The notes beneath the pieces were generated by a model. The model was given only the letters and a program-made list of their open reading frames with translations. It searched no databases and was not told the DNA's origin. 64,000 nucleotides of DNA from Flavobacterium sp. (GTDB taxonomy: Bacteria; Bacteroidota; Bacteroidia; Flavobacteriales; Flavobacteriaceae), in assembly GCA_030153045.1 (NCBI GenBank), contig JASLID010000025.1, positions 1-64,000 on the forward strand. Reading direction: 5' to 3'. The translations under genes and the position numbers were made by a program. Below, piece after piece: positions 22,557-30,347 of the stretch. The stretch's first letter is position 1, and every line of letters begins with the position of its first letter.

Positions 22557-25043
22557 ATGGATAAAGGCCTATTAAGTTTTGACATAAAAACAGGAATGAA
22601 AAATATCATCGGTAGGGATCTGATTACTGATGACTTTATCGCGATTTATGAGCTTGTTAAAAACTCGTATGATGCTTATGCAGACTACGTTTCAATCATT
22701 TTTAATCAAAATGAAATTATTATTGCTGATAATGGCAAAGGAATGTCTAAAGATGATTTAAAAGATAAGTGGTTTGCTGTTGCTTATTCTGCAAAAAAAG
22801 ACGGATCAGAAGATAAAGGTTTAAAAAGAGACTCTCATTTAAGCAATTTAAAATCACGAAGATTTTATGCGGGTGCTAAAGGCGTGGGTAGATTCTCTTG
22901 TGATAGATTAGGAGAAAGATTAGAACTTATTACATCTAGTATATCTAAAAATCAAACATTTAAGGTTAATGTCGATTGGGAAGAATTTGAGAAAGATTCT
23001 CAACAAAGTTTTGGTTCTATTAAAATACCTTTCGAAGAAATAAATAATAAAAATGTATTCCCTGAAAATAGTAACCATGGTACTATATTAAAAATTCAAA
23101 ACCTTAATTCATCTTGGGATGAAAGAAAACTTATTGAATTAAGAAGATCTTTGGAAAAACTGATTAACCCCTTTTCTAAAGAAAATAGTTTTAAAATAGA
23201 AATCGAAGCAAAAGAATTTATTAATACTGATAATGATTCTAGAAATAATTTGAAAATCAATGGAGTAATTGATAATAGTATTTTAAAAGTACTCGATTTA
23301 AAAACTACTCAAATTGATGTGAAATTAAAAGGAAGTATAATTTCAACAAAAGTAATAGACAGAGGTGCTTTAATTTATCATATTGAAGAACCTAATCCAT
23401 ATCACACAATCATAAATGATTTAGAAATAAATCTTTATTTTCTGAATTTTAGCGCCAAAATCAATTTTGGAAAATTGATGGATATTGAACCTGTTAATTA
23501 TGGAAATGTTTTTCTTTTTAAAAATGGTTTTCGAGTTCAACCTTATGGAAATGTTGGTGATGACAGTTGGAAAATTGACAATAGGAAGCAACAAGGTTAC
23601 AATCGCTTTTTAGGAACAAGAGATTTATTTGGTAAAGTAGATTTAATTTCCGAAAATTCTAATGAATTCAAAGAAGTATCGAGTAGAGATGGTGGTCTTG
23701 TAGAAACAATTGGTAAAAAATTATTATTTGAAATTTTTCTCGAAAAAGGGCTAAAAAGACTAGAAAGATATGTAGTAGGTGTTCTTTGGGGAGAAGGTTT
23801 TAAAAGACGAAATTATTTTCTTGATGTAAAAGTTGCAGAAAAATATCGAGAAGATTTATCAAATGATAAAGACAAAGATTCATATGAGGACGCTTTAAAT
23901 AATTTAGGAAGCAAAATTGATTTTGTCAATCTTATTAAAACTTTAAGTGATGATAAAGATATCAAGATTATAGAATACAACAAAGATTTAGTAAATCTTG
24001 TAAATGAAAAACTTGATGTTGTTCAACCAAAATTTATTGCTGACTTAGAAAAAATTGCAGAAAAAACAAACGATGGGGAGTTGCTAAATCAAGTAAAGTT
24101 AACTGAGGAAAGCTTTAACAAGATTTTGAAAGAAAAAGAAGAGGCTGAAAAACGTGAGGATGATGAGAGAAAAAAACGTATTGAAGCTGAAGAGCAAGCT
24201 GAAATAGAAAAACAGAAAAGAGAAGAAGCTGAAAAAAAGCAAAAAGAAGAAGAAGAAAAAAGGAAAAAAGCGGAGTTTGAAGCTAAAGAAAATGATTTAA
24301 AAAGACGAGAAGAAGAAATAAAACGTAAGGAAGCCGAACAAAAAGCTGAAAATCGAAAAATACAACTAGACCGATTAAGGTCTTCTGAAACAATTACATA
24401 TAAAGATTTACGAGACTCTAACCATATTATTGGTGTTTATTCAGATGATATTTCAAAAAAAATCCAACTTATAAAAAGGAAAATTGACAAAAAAGGTTCA
24501 ATTGATAAAAATGAATTTCTAGAGTTTATACAAGAAATTAGTTTAGTAAATGAAAAAATAAATACTCTAACAAAATTTACTACTAAATCTGGATTTCTAG
24601 AAGCTAGATTATCAACTACAGAAAATGTTGTTGGTTATATTGAAAATTATGTAAAAAACATTTATGGTTCATTACATAAGGAAATGAAATATGAGTTTTT
24701 AGACAATAAATTAATATTTGAAAAAGAATTTCAACCAATAGAATTATCTGTTGTTTTAGATAACATCTTGAATAATTCTAAGAAAAAAGGTGCTTCAAAA
24801 GTTATATTTAGTTTTAAAATCGTAAATGAAAATCTTATCTTATCTATTAAAGATTTAGGAAAACAATTAGATAATTCGATTGCAAAAGAACTAATTTTTG
24901 AGGAAGGAATAACATCTACAAAAGGCGCAGGTCTTGGTTTAAGTCATGTAAAAAGAATATTAGAGAACGACTTTAACGCAACAATTGAATATAATCCTAA
25001 TTATTCAAATGGATTTGAATTAATAATTACTTTCAAAAAATGA
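22557..25043 (+). CDS. Dual-GHKL ATPase: MORC/Hsp90-like plus histidine-kinase-like modules
   Basis: The 828-aa product has two distinct ATP-binding modules. N-terminal (about 1-400): a MutL/MORC/Hsp90-type GHKL ATPase with YELVKNSYDAYAD (Glu and Asn of the N box), DNGKGMSKDDL and GAKGVGRFSCDRLG, then an S5-like middle. A long charged Glu/Lys coiled coil spans about 515-605. C-terminal (about 615-828): a histidine-kinase-like region with an H-box-like RDSNHIIGVYSDDI (His 623), an N box LDNILNNSKKKGASK (about 734), DLGKQ, and a G2 loop TKGAGLGLSHVK (about 787). It starts immediately after the methyltransferase stop and overlaps the receiver-HEPN gene by 4 nt. GHKL ATPases of the MutL/MORC kind are known in restriction-modification contexts. 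The kinase activity is inferred. Confidence 0.85.
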   Translation: MDKGLLSFDIKTGMKNIIGRDLITDDFIAIYELVKNSYDAYADYVSIIFNQNEIIIADNGKGMSKDDLKDKWFAVAYSAKKDGSEDKGLKRDSHLSNLKSRRFYAGAKGVGRFSCDRLGERLELITSSISKNQTFKVNVDWEEFEKDSQQSFGSIKIPFEEINNKNVFPENSNHGTILKIQNLNSSWDERKLIELRRSLEKLINPFSKENSFKIEIEAKEFINTDNDSRNNLKINGVIDNSILKVLDLKTTQIDVKLKGSIISTKVIDRGALIYHIEEPNPYHTIINDLEINLYFLNFSAKINFGKLMDIEPVNYGNVFLFKNGFRVQPYGNVGDDSWKIDNRKQQGYNRFLGTRDLFGKVDLISENSNEFKEVSSRDGGLVETIGKKLLFEIFLEKGLKRLERYVVGVLWGEGFKRRNYFLDVKVAEKYREDLSNDKDKDSYEDALNNLGSKIDFVNLIKTLSDDKDIKIIEYNKDLVNLVNEKLDVVQPKFIADLEKIAEKTNDGELLNQVKLTEESFNKILKEKEEAEKREDDERKKRIEAEEQAEIEKQKREEAEKKQKEEEEKRKKAEFEAKENDLKRREEEIKRKEAEQKAENRKIQLDRLRSSETITYKDLRDSNHIIGVYSDDISKKIQLIKRKIDKKGSIDKNEFLEFIQEISLVNEKINTLTKFTTKSGFLEARLSTTENVVGYIENYVKNIYGSLHKEMKYEFLDNKLIFEKEFQPIELSVVLDNILNNSKKKGASKVIFSFKIVNENLILSIKDLGKQLDNSIAKELIFEEGITSTKGAGLGLSHVKRILENDFNATIEYNPNYSNGFELIITFKK

Positions 25044-25948
25044 AATTAAATTACTACGTTTTATGGGTTGAAGATGACGACTCATGGTTTAAAACTACTT
25101 CAGAATTATTTAGCGAAACAATTATTGATTACGGTTTTAATCCAATTATTGAAAGAAAAAAAAATCTAGAAGGAGTGATAAATCAAATAGTTGCCTCTGG
25201 TTTAAAAAAATTTGATATATTCCTAATTGACTTTAAATTAAGAAATTCAGCAGATGGAGACAGCATTATTGACCATGTCCGTAATAGCGATATTTTTACT
25301 GATATTATTTTTTATTCAAGTGACAAACAATCAATTGTTGATTCAATTAAAGAACATCTATTTGAAGGTGTTTACCATTCAGATAGAAAAGAACTTGAAG
25401 ATAAATTTGAAAAGGTTTTCAAAACAACAATTAAAAAAATTGAAGAAATCAATTCTATGAGAGGATTAATTGTTGGTGAAACTTCTGAATTAGACGCACT
25501 CATTGAAGAACATTTATCGACTTATATTCAATCTCCTTTTATCAATGAATTTGATTGCGACAAATTTGTAAAAACTGAGATTTTTGAAAGCTCTGAAAAA
25601 AGAACTCAAAAATTAAAACAAATATATGACGAAGAAGGAATCACTGCTGTTTTTAAATCTTTTGATGCAATAAAAAAATGGAAATTACTTAGAGGAATAT
25701 TAAAAAAGAATTTAGATAAAAATAAATATATTGCCGAATTTATAGAATTAAATAAAAATTACAATACCGAAGTTATTGATATTCGAAATAAATTTGCTCA
25801 TGCTCATGTGCTTGTTTTGGAAAATGGCACTGAGGTTTTAAAATCTCAATTCGGTGATGATCACTTTGAATTTGATGAAAATGAATTCAAAAAGATTAGA
25901 GAAAATTTAATTAATCATAGAAATTCATTATTAAAACTAAAAGAATAA
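25040..25948 (+). CDS. Receiver-domain protein with HEPN-like C-terminal domain
   Basis: In the 302-aa product, residues 1-130 form a response-regulator receiver. VLWVEDDDSWF gives the acidic pocket (E11-D14), the phosphoacceptor is D64 in DIFLIDFKLRNSADG, and SSDKQ fits the switch position. Residues 140-300 are all-helical and contain IDIRNKFAHAH. R249 to H254 is an R-x4-H motif with Asn next to Arg, the catalytic pattern of HEPN ribonucleases. This suggests a phosphorylation-gated RNA-cleaving effector controlled by the kinase-like module of the preceding protein (4-nt gene overlap). The HEPN call rests on this motif and helical context only; a non-catalytic HEPN is possible. Confidence 0.72.
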   Translation: MKLNYYVLWVEDDDSWFKTTSELFSETIIDYGFNPIIERKKNLEGVINQIVASGLKKFDIFLIDFKLRNSADGDSIIDHVRNSDIFTDIIFYSSDKQSIVDSIKEHLFEGVYHSDRKELEDKFEKVFKTTIKKIEEINSMRGLIVGETSELDALIEEHLSTYIQSPFINEFDCDKFVKTEIFESSEKRTQKLKQIYDEEGITAVFKSFDAIKKWKLLRGILKKNLDKNKYIAEFIELNKNYNTEVIDIRNKFAHAHVLVLENGTEVLKSQFGDDHFEFDENEFKKIRENLINHRNSLLKLKE

Positions 25949-25986
25949 ATATTGTAAGATAATTAAACCATATTTTTCTAAAAAAC

Positions 25987-26014
25987 AAAAAAACCAGCCC
26001 TAAAGCTGGTTTTC
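25987..26014. terminator. Bidirectional terminator between convergent operons
   Basis: A 9-bp stem (AAAACCAGC / GCTGGTTTT) with loop CCTAAA and A/T runs on both sides. It closes the methyltransferase operon and the rtcB-prfH-TPR operon. Confidence 0.9.
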
Positions 26015-26548
26015 TTATTTCTTCTTGCCTTTTTTCTCCGATTCCTTTTTCTTCGATTTTTTCTTAGGCTTTAACAAATCCTTTTTAGCTTTTAACCTGT
26101 TGGCTACTTCGTCAATTTCGTACATGTCGTTAGCAAAAGAAGCTAATTTTACTGCTGTAATTAATTTTATCGCGCCTTTAATATCTTGTTGGCGTTCTAA
26201 CAATTGTACTTTCTTTAATAAAATCGCCATTTTGTTTATGCCTTTAATCGTTAAGGCAAAGTCAATTAACTTGGCAGCTTCTTCGTAATCTTCATTCAAA
26301 AGCAAGGTGTCCAAATAATACGGATACACCGCTACGGCATCTATATTAATCGCCAATGCTTCTTGAAAATAGGTTTTGGCGGCTTCATAATTTTGCAATT
26401 GCTCTGCTTCTATTCGCGCATACAAACACAAAGCGGTTGTGTTTTTCGCATCGTAAGACAAGGCGTAATCTAAAGCTTCCGTTGTTTCTTCCAACGAATA
26501 CGGATAATTATCCAAGGCTTGAAATAAGTATTTATCTATTGATTTCAT
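26015..26548 (-). CDS. Tetratricopeptide repeat protein
   Basis: The 177-aa product has three to four TPR-like helix pairs (about 17-135). Examples are ETTEALDYALSYDAKNTTALCLYARI, NYEAAKTYFQEALAINIDAVAVYPYYL and DYEEAAKLIDFALTIKGINK. It ends in a Lys/Glu-rich tail (KKKSKKKESEKKGKKK) that could contact nucleic acid or ribosomes. No signal peptide, so cytosolic. Its start overlaps the end of prfH by 17 nt, placing it in the rtcB-prfH transcript. Its role is unknown. Confidence 0.8.
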   Translation of the reverse strand: MKSIDKYLFQALDNYPYSLEETTEALDYALSYDAKNTTALCLYARIEAEQLQNYEAAKTYFQEALAINIDAVAVYPYYLDTLLLNEDYEEAAKLIDFALTIKGINKMAILLKKVQLLERQQDIKGAIKLITAVKLASFANDMYEIDEVANRLKAKKDLLKPKKKSKKKESEKKGKKK

Positions 26549-27224
26549 CTTTTAGTTCTTTTTTAAATTGCTGTCGTTCAGCTTTTATTTTCTTTACTTC
26601 TTTTTGTTTCTTAAAATCGGAACCTTCAAAAGTTCGTACAGGATTTCCTCTTTCAATCTGCAACTGATTTGTCCATTGCGACTGGAATTGATTCTTGATT
26701 TGCTGTAACAACTCTTCTTGCAACTTTACGAGTAAACGTTCGGTAGCTAGTTTCTTATTCTGATGTTGTGAACGCGAATCCATACTCACGACACTCAAAC
26801 CTGTAGGTACATGTGTGGCTCTGATAGCTGAACTTACTTTGTTCACATGTTGTCCACCTGCTCCAGAACTTCGCATCGCTTGATATTGAATTTCCTTCTC
26901 AGAAAACGTTCTCTCTTTTGATTTTTCGATTTCAAAAACACCAATAAACCAGTTTTTACGTTTGTGAAATTTCCGAAACGCACTTTTGCCAATCCATTGA
27001 ATTGTTCCTACCCAAGAACTTGTAAAAACTTCAACTTGATTGCCTTCTAACAAAACAATCGCCGATTCTACCGTTCCATTCTCCTGACCTGCTTCGTGTT
27101 GCAAAACAGTTGCTTTCAGATTAAAAGCTGTCGCATCTTGCAACACTTTTTTAAGTACTTGAGCAACTACCCAAGTACATTCAGCAGGTCCTCTTCCAGA
27201 GGTTATTTGAATTATTTTGTCCAT
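26532..27224 (-). CDS. prfH: Peptide chain release factor homologue PrfH
   Basis: The 230-aa product has the catalytic GGQ loop SSGAGGQHVNKVSSAIRATH (GGQ about residues 122-124). Its N-terminus (MDKIIQITSGRGPAECTWVVAQVLKKV) is typical of PrfH and unlike RF1/RF2, and it lacks their stop-codon recognition domain. It has a basic C-terminus. PrfH is known to release peptides from ribosomes whose 16S decoding centre has been cleaved, working with a linked RtcB ligase that reseals the rRNA. It lies 2 nt after the rtcB stop, the usual gene pair. Its neighbour across the terminator is the putative HEPN ribonuclease operon. Confidence 0.92.
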   Translation of the reverse strand: MDKIIQITSGRGPAECTWVVAQVLKKVLQDATAFNLKATVLQHEAGQENGTVESAIVLLEGNQVEVFTSSWVGTIQWIGKSAFRKFHKRKNWFIGVFEIEKSKERTFSEKEIQYQAMRSSGAGGQHVNKVSSAIRATHVPTGLSVVSMDSRSQHQNKKLATERLLVKLQEELLQQIKNQFQSQWTNQLQIERGNPVRTFEGSDFKKQKEVKKIKAERQQFKKELKDEINR

Positions 27225-27226
27225 AA

Positions 27227-28618
27227 TTATTTGTCCATTCTTACAATTTTAGGTGTAAATGTTCCTAAAACATCCACCAGTTCAGTTTGTAAATTCATTA
27301 CTTTATTGATGTCTTTATAAGCCATTGGCGCCTCATCAATATTTCCACCAATCAACTTCACATCGTGTTCTGTCAAAATCTTTTTGATTTGACTTTGCGT
27401 AAAAGAAGCTTTGCATTTCGCTCTCGAAAACAATCGTCCCGCTCCGTGTGAAGCCGAATTGATACTTTCTTCATTTCCTTTACCCATCACGATAAAGCCG
27501 GGAGCAGTCATTGAACCGGGAATAATTCCCAATTGGCCCTTCCCAGCAGGCGTGGCTCCTTTTCGATGCACAATACATTCTTTACCGTCAACCATTTCTT
27601 TCCAAGCAAAATTGTGATGGTTTTCAATGGTTACTGCAATGCGTTTTCCAAGCGCTTTAGAGATTCGACGATGAATGTCTTCATGACAAGCTTTGGCATA
27701 ATCGCCTGCTAAATTCATTGCCAACCAATATTCTTGTCCGTCATGTGTATTCAAATCCAACCAAGCTAAATGCTGTACATTTTTTGGTAAAGGGCATTGT
27801 TTTGTTGCCAAATACGTATAATGTTTTGCAATGTTGGCACCCAATCCACGAGAACCACTATGTGATAAAACCGCTAAGTATTCTTTAGCTTCCAACTTCC
27901 ATTCCGGAAGCGGGTTGTCTAATTTCACTACACCAAATTCCACGAAATGATTGCCTCCTCCTGAGGAACCTAATTGTTTATACGCTTTGTCCAAAAGTTG
28001 CTTTACAACCGGTATGTCTTGAAATTCGCTTCGGTAAAAAACGTCATGATCTACCTTTATTTTGTGCGTTTCACTCATCCCAAATTTGGTATGGTCTTTC
28101 AAAATCGCCTGCAACTGATGGTCTTTCCCTTTTAGAAAAGAAGCTGGTAAATCGAAAATCGACAAACTCATTCTACAACCAATATCAACACCAACTCCAT
28201 ACGGAATAACGGCATTATCAGTTGCTAATACACCGCCAATAGGCAACCCGTATCCGGAATGTGCGTCGGGCATTAAAGCTCCTTTCACAGAAATTGGCAA
28301 TTTTAAAGCATCGTACAATTGAAACTTAGCCTGTTCGTCAATTTCGTTTTCTCCAAAGATGGAAAAAGGTGCTCGAGTAGTTTTCAATTCGTTGAACTTC
28401 ACTTGAACTGGATTTACTAAACCTTCCGCTACTTTACCCCAAGTACCGTCTCCTTTGAATTTTTCTGGATGTAGCAATACTTGCTTCGCTTCGGTTAAAA
28501 TACTTTCCTTTTTTTCTCTTTTTCGATATCTGTTAATTTGCCCTAAGGCAATATTTATTGCATTATTTTTTGGGAAGCCTAATTTGATTAAGTCTTTCCC
28601 GGATAATTTATTTCCCAT
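27227..28618 (-). CDS. rtcB: RtcB-family RNA ligase
   Basis: The 463-aa product joins RNA 2',3'-cyclic phosphate or 3'-phosphate ends to 5'-OH ends using GTP and Mn2+. Visible motifs are MPDAHSGYGLPIGGVLAT (about 116-133), GVDIGCRMSLS with the metal-binding Asp/Cys (about 142-152), GGNHFVEFG (about 220-228), ENHHNFAWKE and the guanylylated-His motif SASHGAGRLFSR. It is somewhat longer than E. coli RtcB. Pairing with prfH (2 nt apart) suggests the RtcB2-type role in repairing damaged rRNA. Confidence 0.94.
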   Translation of the reverse strand: MGNKLSGKDLIKLGFPKNNAINIALGQINRYRKREKKESILTEAKQVLLHPEKFKGDGTWGKVAEGLVNPVQVKFNELKTTRAPFSIFGENEIDEQAKFQLYDALKLPISVKGALMPDAHSGYGLPIGGVLATDNAVIPYGVGVDIGCRMSLSIFDLPASFLKGKDHQLQAILKDHTKFGMSETHKIKVDHDVFYRSEFQDIPVVKQLLDKAYKQLGSSGGGNHFVEFGVVKLDNPLPEWKLEAKEYLAVLSHSGSRGLGANIAKHYTYLATKQCPLPKNVQHLAWLDLNTHDGQEYWLAMNLAGDYAKACHEDIHRRISKALGKRIAVTIENHHNFAWKEMVDGKECIVHRKGATPAGKGQLGIIPGSMTAPGFIVMGKGNEESINSASHGAGRLFSRAKCKASFTQSQIKKILTEHDVKLIGGNIDEAPMAYKDINKVMNLQTELVDVLGTFTPKIVRMDK

Positions 28619-28739
28619 GATTATTTTAAAAATGATTCATAACAACGAGCTAAGACCTACCAAAAAGGCACAGCAATAACACATTGCAATATTTTGAATA
28701 CGCTCCGGGAAAATTTTTGAAGGTTCTAGAATAAACAAA

Positions 28740-28773
28740 AAAAAGCCCGAAACTAAATGTCTTCGGGCTTTTT
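28740..28773 (-). terminator. Intrinsic terminator of a small minus-strand transcript
   Basis: A 12-bp perfect stem (AAAAAGCCCGAA / TTCGGGCTTTTT) with a 10-nt loop. On the minus strand it ends in a T run. It ends the short unit at 28791-28918 and any read-through from the methyltransferase gene at 29050. Bases 28619-28739 show nothing else. Confidence 0.88.
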
Positions 28774-28790
28774 CATATATTTTGTTTTAT

Positions 28791-28874
28791 CTATGATTGC
28801 GTTAAGCCACGAAGAAGAGCAACACCAGTTCCTACTGATGGATTGCTTTGAGGTAATGATTTGAATACAAACAT
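28791..28874 (-). CDS. Possible 27-aa small protein in an autonomous short transcript
   Basis: The ATG at 28874 is preceded by an A-rich leader (AACGAAGAAAA) of the type used in this genome. The frame encodes MFVFKSLPQSNPSVGTGVAL / LRGLTQS and stops at TAG, 18 nt before a strong terminator stem. A promoter-like AATCTTTG lies at 28911-28918 (minus strand), with TTG about 20 nt further upstream. The whole unit would be about 165 nt. I recognise no family. The transcript may equally be a non-coding RNA in which the frame is incidental. Confidence 0.4.
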   Translation of the reverse strand: MFVFKSLPQSNPSVGTGVALLRGLTQS

Positions 28875-28910
28875 TTTTCTTCGTTTTAAAAGGGTTATTA
28901 TTTTCTGCAG

Positions 28911-28918
28911 CAAAGATT
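28911..28918 (-). promoter_or_regulatory. -7-like element of the small transcript
   Basis: On the minus strand AATCTTTG differs from TAnnTTTG at one position, and a TTG lies about 20 nt upstream. It is 37 nt before the small ORF start. Confidence 0.4.
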
Positions 28919-29049
28919 TATTTTTATTTTTCTAATTTCCAAACAAATACAGTAAAATCTTGTTATTTGAAATTATTCTCAATAATAATAAAATTACAAT
29001 CTACTTATTTACAATGAATTACATATATTAAAACAACATTTTTTTAATT

Positions 29050-29859
29050 TCAACATTGAACCATAACTCTCAAGAAAGTAGCATCAATTAAAGTGTTATC
29101 TGCACCACCCTTGTTCTGACTGTTAAACAAATCTTCCAATTCATTTTGCAAATCTTGAGCCTTGCCATTTTTTTCAGCGGCTTCAAAAGCGTTCATCGTT
29201 GGTCCATAATAATTTTTAAAAATGGCAACAAAATCTGATGGTGAGTAAGGAGCCTTAAAAGTAAAAGTATCTTTAACAAATGTTACATTCTCTTTTGGGA
29301 TTCCTGCGTTGCCAAAGCGTTCTATAACATTATCTTCTATTCCCCATAACATGGGACTAATAAATCCTTCTGGCGGAGGTGGTGTATAGGCAGAACAAGT
29401 TTTTAAGATTTGAGCAACCAAGGTTGGATCTCCAGGTATCCAATTGCCCATTATTATTTTTCCTCCTGGAATCGTAACGCGAACCATTTCTTTAGCTACA
29501 TCCAATGGTTTCGGGGCAAACATGGCTCCAAAAATACTAATTACTACATTAAAAGTATGATCTTTCAGCTCATGTAAATCGGTTGCATCACCTTCCTGAA
29601 AGACACAATTTGCCAAATTTTCTTTTTTGGCGCGTTTGTTTCCTGCTTCAACAAGATTTTGCGCAATGTCGACCCCTAAAACGTTAGCACCTAGTTTTGC
29701 TGCTGGTATTGCAGTAGTTCCATCTCCACAGCCTAGATCAAGGATGTTACTGTCTTTTGTGATTCCCAATTTATCAATTAATGCAGAACCACTTTCTCTC
29801 ATAGTCTCAGCAATTTTAGTAAAATCGCCTTTTTCCCATAATGCTTTGTTTGGATTCAT
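29050..29859 (-). CDS. Class I SAM-dependent methyltransferase
   Basis: I chose the ATG at 29859 (269 aa, MNPNKALWEKGDFTKIAETM) because it has an A-rich leader (AAATAGTAAACAT); the frame extends 11 codons upstream to 29892. Motif I ILDLGCGDGTTAIPAAKLGANVLGVD lies at about 36-61, then EGDATDLHELKDHTFNVVISIFGAMF (about 82-107) and VRVTIPGGKIIMGNW. This is the UbiE/Coq5-like fold of small-molecule methyltransferases; the substrate is unknown. It is monocistronic, with a divergent small gene upstream. Confidence 0.85.
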   Translation of the reverse strand: MNPNKALWEKGDFTKIAETMRESGSALIDKLGITKDSNILDLGCGDGTTAIPAAKLGANVLGVDIAQNLVEAGNKRAKKENLANCVFQEGDATDLHELKDHTFNVVISIFGAMFAPKPLDVAKEMVRVTIPGGKIIMGNWIPGDPTLVAQILKTCSAYTPPPPEGFISPMLWGIEDNVIERFGNAGIPKENVTFVKDTFTFKAPYSPSDFVAIFKNYYGPTMNAFEAAEKNGKAQDLQNELEDLFNSQNKGGADNTLIDATFLRVMVQC

Positions 29860-29950
29860 ATGTTTACTATTTAAAGTATTAAAAATAAGCATTTTATCCT
29901 TAACTTTACTAAGAGCATATTGATTTAAGTTGAACTAAATTTGAAAAGTG

Positions 29951-30256
29951 ATGTTTGTAGTACGTGAAATATTCTATCTTCAATTTGGCCGCTATAAAGA
30001 AGCCAAAGCACTGACCGACGAAGCCATAAGTAATGGAATTTTAAAATTTCCAACTGGAGCTCGTATTCTTACTGATTTTACTGGTAGAGGTTATCGTCTC
30101 ATTTTTGAGTCTTCCTATTCGACTTTGGCAGATTTTGAAAAAGACTTAGCTAAAGAAATGAATGCAGAAGCCTGGAAAGGATGGTATGAAAAATTCAAAC
30201 CTCTTATTCAATCTTCCGAAAGGGAAATTTTAAAGCAAATTACTGTTATTTCTTAA
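29951..30256 (+). CDS. Hypothetical dimeric alpha-beta-barrel-like protein
   Basis: The frame can open at GTG 29948 or, more likely, at the adjacent ATG 29951 (101 aa). The order (MFVVREIFYLQFGRYKEAKA, helix, ILTDFTGRGYRLIFESSYSTLADFEKDL, then a C-terminal helix) resembles the ferredoxin-like dimeric alpha-beta barrel of NIPSNAP/ABM proteins. I cannot assign a substrate. It lies divergent to the methyltransferase with about 90 nt between starts, so the two may share a control region. Confidence 0.65.
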   Translation: MFVVREIFYLQFGRYKEAKALTDEAISNGILKFPTGARILTDFTGRGYRLIFESSYSTLADFEKDLAKEMNAEAWKGWYEKFKPLIQSSEREILKQITVIS

Positions 30257-30257
30257 A

Positions 30258-30297
30258 CCAATAATGCGTTAACCAATATGGTCGTTCACATTATTGG
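30258..30297. repeat. 9-bp inverted repeat after the small barrel protein gene
   Basis: CCAATAATG (30258-30266) and CATTATTGG (30289-30297) are perfect inverted copies. An ACCAATATGGT near-palindrome lies between them. There is no T run, so it is either a weak terminator or a binding site 50 nt upstream of the aminotransferase start. Confidence 0.45.
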
Positions 30298-30347
30298 ATA
30301 AGTTTGTCAGAAAAATATACTAAATTTACGCTTAGTAAAATAGCATC

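Noticed and set aside
24120..24360. Tandem DNA repeat of GAA/AAA-rich sequence
   Set aside because: It is coding: the frame yields a continuous Glu/Lys coiled coil inside the 828-aa protein and the units are not exact repeats.
21196..26014. A restriction endonuclease partner for the cytosine methyltransferase
   Set aside because: The two following genes show ATPase, kinase-like, receiver and HEPN-like motifs but no PD-(D/E)xK, HNH, GIY-YIG or PLD signature that I can see, and the convergent genes belong to the prfH-rtcB operon.
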